Source: an uncultured Chryseobacterium sp.
Lineage (GTDB): Bacteria; Bacteroidota; Bacteroidia; Flavobacteriales; Weeksellaceae
Direction of reading: 5' to 3'
Assembly: GCA_913776245.1 (NCBI GenBank)
Contig: CAJYLO010000030.1
Location: 1-50,550 of the forward strand
Length of the DNA stretch: 50,550 nt
Every line of letters begins with the position of its first letter. The first letter of the stretch is position 1. The notes beneath the pieces were generated by a model. The model was not told the DNA's origin, did no database searches, and was given only the letters and a program-made list of their open reading frames with translations. The position numbers and the translations under genes were made by a program. Positions 49,885 to 50,550 of this stretch are shown here, in pieces.

Positions 49885-49994
49885 GCAGCCCGACTTGAGC
49901 GGAAATCCTTTTTTGCATGTACTCAATTTCTATTTAATGAATAATCGTCTTGCAAAAAAGATTGAGAGCGGAAGGCGGATTAAGCTGCCCAAAT
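49885..49994. repeat. GCAGCCCG...AGCTGCC imperfect-hairpin repeat, copy 4
   Basis: Starts GCAGCCCGACTTGAGCGGAA, has ATCCTTTTTTGCA and TGCAAAAAAGATT-type arms, and ends GGCGGATTAAGCTGCCC. It is longer in the middle than copies 1-3. Confidence 0.7.
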
Positions 49995-50043
49995 AAAATT
50001 AAAAGATTCTGAAATTCAAATAATTAAAATTTTAGAATTAATG

Positions 50044-50074
50044 TTGTGATTTTCCGAGAAATTGTTTACTTTTG
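50044..50074 (+). promoter_or_regulatory. rplU promoter: TTG, 20 bases, TACTTTTG
   Basis: TTG at 50044-50046 and TACTTTTG at 50067-50074 fit both elements and the spacing of the Bacteroidota housekeeping promoter. The leader to ATG 50106 is about 25 bases. Confidence 0.7.
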
Positions 50075-50105
50075 CACCTCGAATAATTATAAAAATTTAT
50101 AAACA

Positions 50106-50501
50106 ATGTTTGCAATTGTAGAAATAGCAGGGCTTCAATACAAAGTTGAGCAAAACCAAAAGTTGTTTGTGAACCGTTTGAAAGGAGATAAAGGAGCGAA
50201 AGTTTCTTTTGACAAAGTTCTTCTTACTGTAAATGGTGCAGTAACTGTAGGTGCCCCGGCTGTAAGCGGTATCACCGTAGATGTAGAAATTCTTGACCAT
50301 GTTCAGGCTGACAAAGTAATCGTTTTCAAAAAGAAAAGAAGAAAAGGTTATGCTAAGAAAAATGGTCACAGACAGCAATTAACTCAAATTCTTGTAACTG
50401 GTATTACTGGATTTGACGGTGCAAAAAAAGAGGCTAAAAAAGCTGCTCCTAAGAAAGCTGCTAAAGCTGAAGTAACAGAAACCAGCGAATCTGCTGAATA
50501 A
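50106..50501 (+). CDS. rplU: Large ribosomal subunit protein bL21
   Basis: The 131-residue protein begins MFAIVEIAGLQYKVEQNQKL and has VDVEILDHVQADKVIVFKKK and RRKGYAKKNGHRQ, diagnostic of bL21. Residues about 108-131 form a Lys/Ala/Glu-rich tail (AKKAAPKKAAKAEVTETSES) beyond the usual roughly 103-residue protein, as seen in many Bacteroidota. bL21 binds 23S rRNA. It heads the rplU-rpmA pair. Confidence 0.97.
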   Translation: MFAIVEIAGLQYKVEQNQKLFVNRLKGDKGAKVSFDKVLLTVNGAVTVGAPAVSGITVDVEILDHVQADKVIVFKKKRRKGYAKKNGHRQQLTQILVTGITGFDGAKKEAKKAAPKKAAKAEVTETSESAE

Positions 50502-50529
50502 TTTTTAATCCAAAAAAGCTTAAAATAAA

Positions 50530-50550
50530 ATGGCACACAAGAAAGGAGTC
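50530..50550 (+). CDS. rpmA: Large ribosomal subunit protein bL27 (partial, cut by window end)
   Basis: ATG at 50530, 28 bases after rplU, encodes MAHKKGV, the invariant start of bL27 genes that lack an N-terminal extension. Only seven codons are in the window. Confidence 0.9.

Overview
The window is a typical AT-rich stretch of a Bacteroidota chromosome, most likely family Weeksellaceae (Chryseobacterium/Epilithonimonas type). The evidence is a T9SS type A C-terminal sorting domain, a GLPGLI-family protein, a fused E1 alpha/beta 2-oxoacid dehydrogenase, a DUF4407 protein, a FeoA-FeoB-Cys-rich peptide cassette, and -7 promoter boxes of the Bacteroidota form TAnnTTTG a few bases upstream of many start codons. 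The family name is inference. No rRNA, tRNA, CRISPR array or prophage was seen.

Layout. 1-4.4 kb: minus-strand paaE-like reductase, TetR regulator and fused 2-oxoacid dehydrogenase E1, with a perfect palindromic operator candidate upstream of E1. 4.5-12.6 kb: plus-strand housekeeping genes (beta-helix lipoprotein, MazG-like pyrophosphohydrolase, aroA, Uma2-like nuclease, SDR, BamA/TamA-like outer-membrane protein, guaB). 12.5-17.1 kb: KTSC peptide, T9SS cargo, small exported protein, DUF4407 and YihY membrane proteins, gamma-carbonic anhydrase. 17.4-19.8 kb: Nfu-type Fe-S scaffold, ferrochelatase, VOC protein. 20.1-21.4 kb: an IS110-family element with a candidate bridge RNA. 21.5-28.7 kb: M16 peptidase, ruvC, PIF1-like helicase, serS. 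28.7-35.4 kb: lipoprotein, flippase, glycosyltransferase, a conserved unknown, two Fe-S oxidoreductase subunits and an MlaD protein. 35.5-39.6 kb: PpiD/SurA-like foldase and an ECF sigma / membrane protein / Spy-like cassette. 39.7-44 kb: DUF2520 protein, GLPGLI protein, ferrous-iron transport. 44-46.7 kb: glmM between two toxin-antitoxin pairs with related toxins. 46.7-50.55 kb: MFS transporter, GH3 protein, repeat cluster, rplU and the first codons of rpmA.

The coding content is mostly ordinary. The unusual content lies between genes. First, the IS110 element's upstream non-coding end folds on paper into two stem-loops, and a 10-base segment of one internal loop recurs exactly just beyond the transposase stop codon. 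This is what the bridge-RNA model predicts for a donor guide. Second, the intergenic spaces carry several dispersed repeat families: arrays with a strict 7-base period abutting gene ends, CGCAAAG-rich repeats (one as an inverted pair), a roughly 85-bp imperfect hairpin in four copies, and a 56-bp double-hairpin insertion that duplicated 19 bp at the end of paaE. One heptad array appears to encode the N terminus of ferrochelatase; another supplies the likely -33 element of the helicase promoter.

Start codons were reassigned downstream where the longest frame began inside a repeat, inside a promoter box, or at TTG ahead of a better ATG. All functional calls are from reading sequence and motifs; no database search was run.
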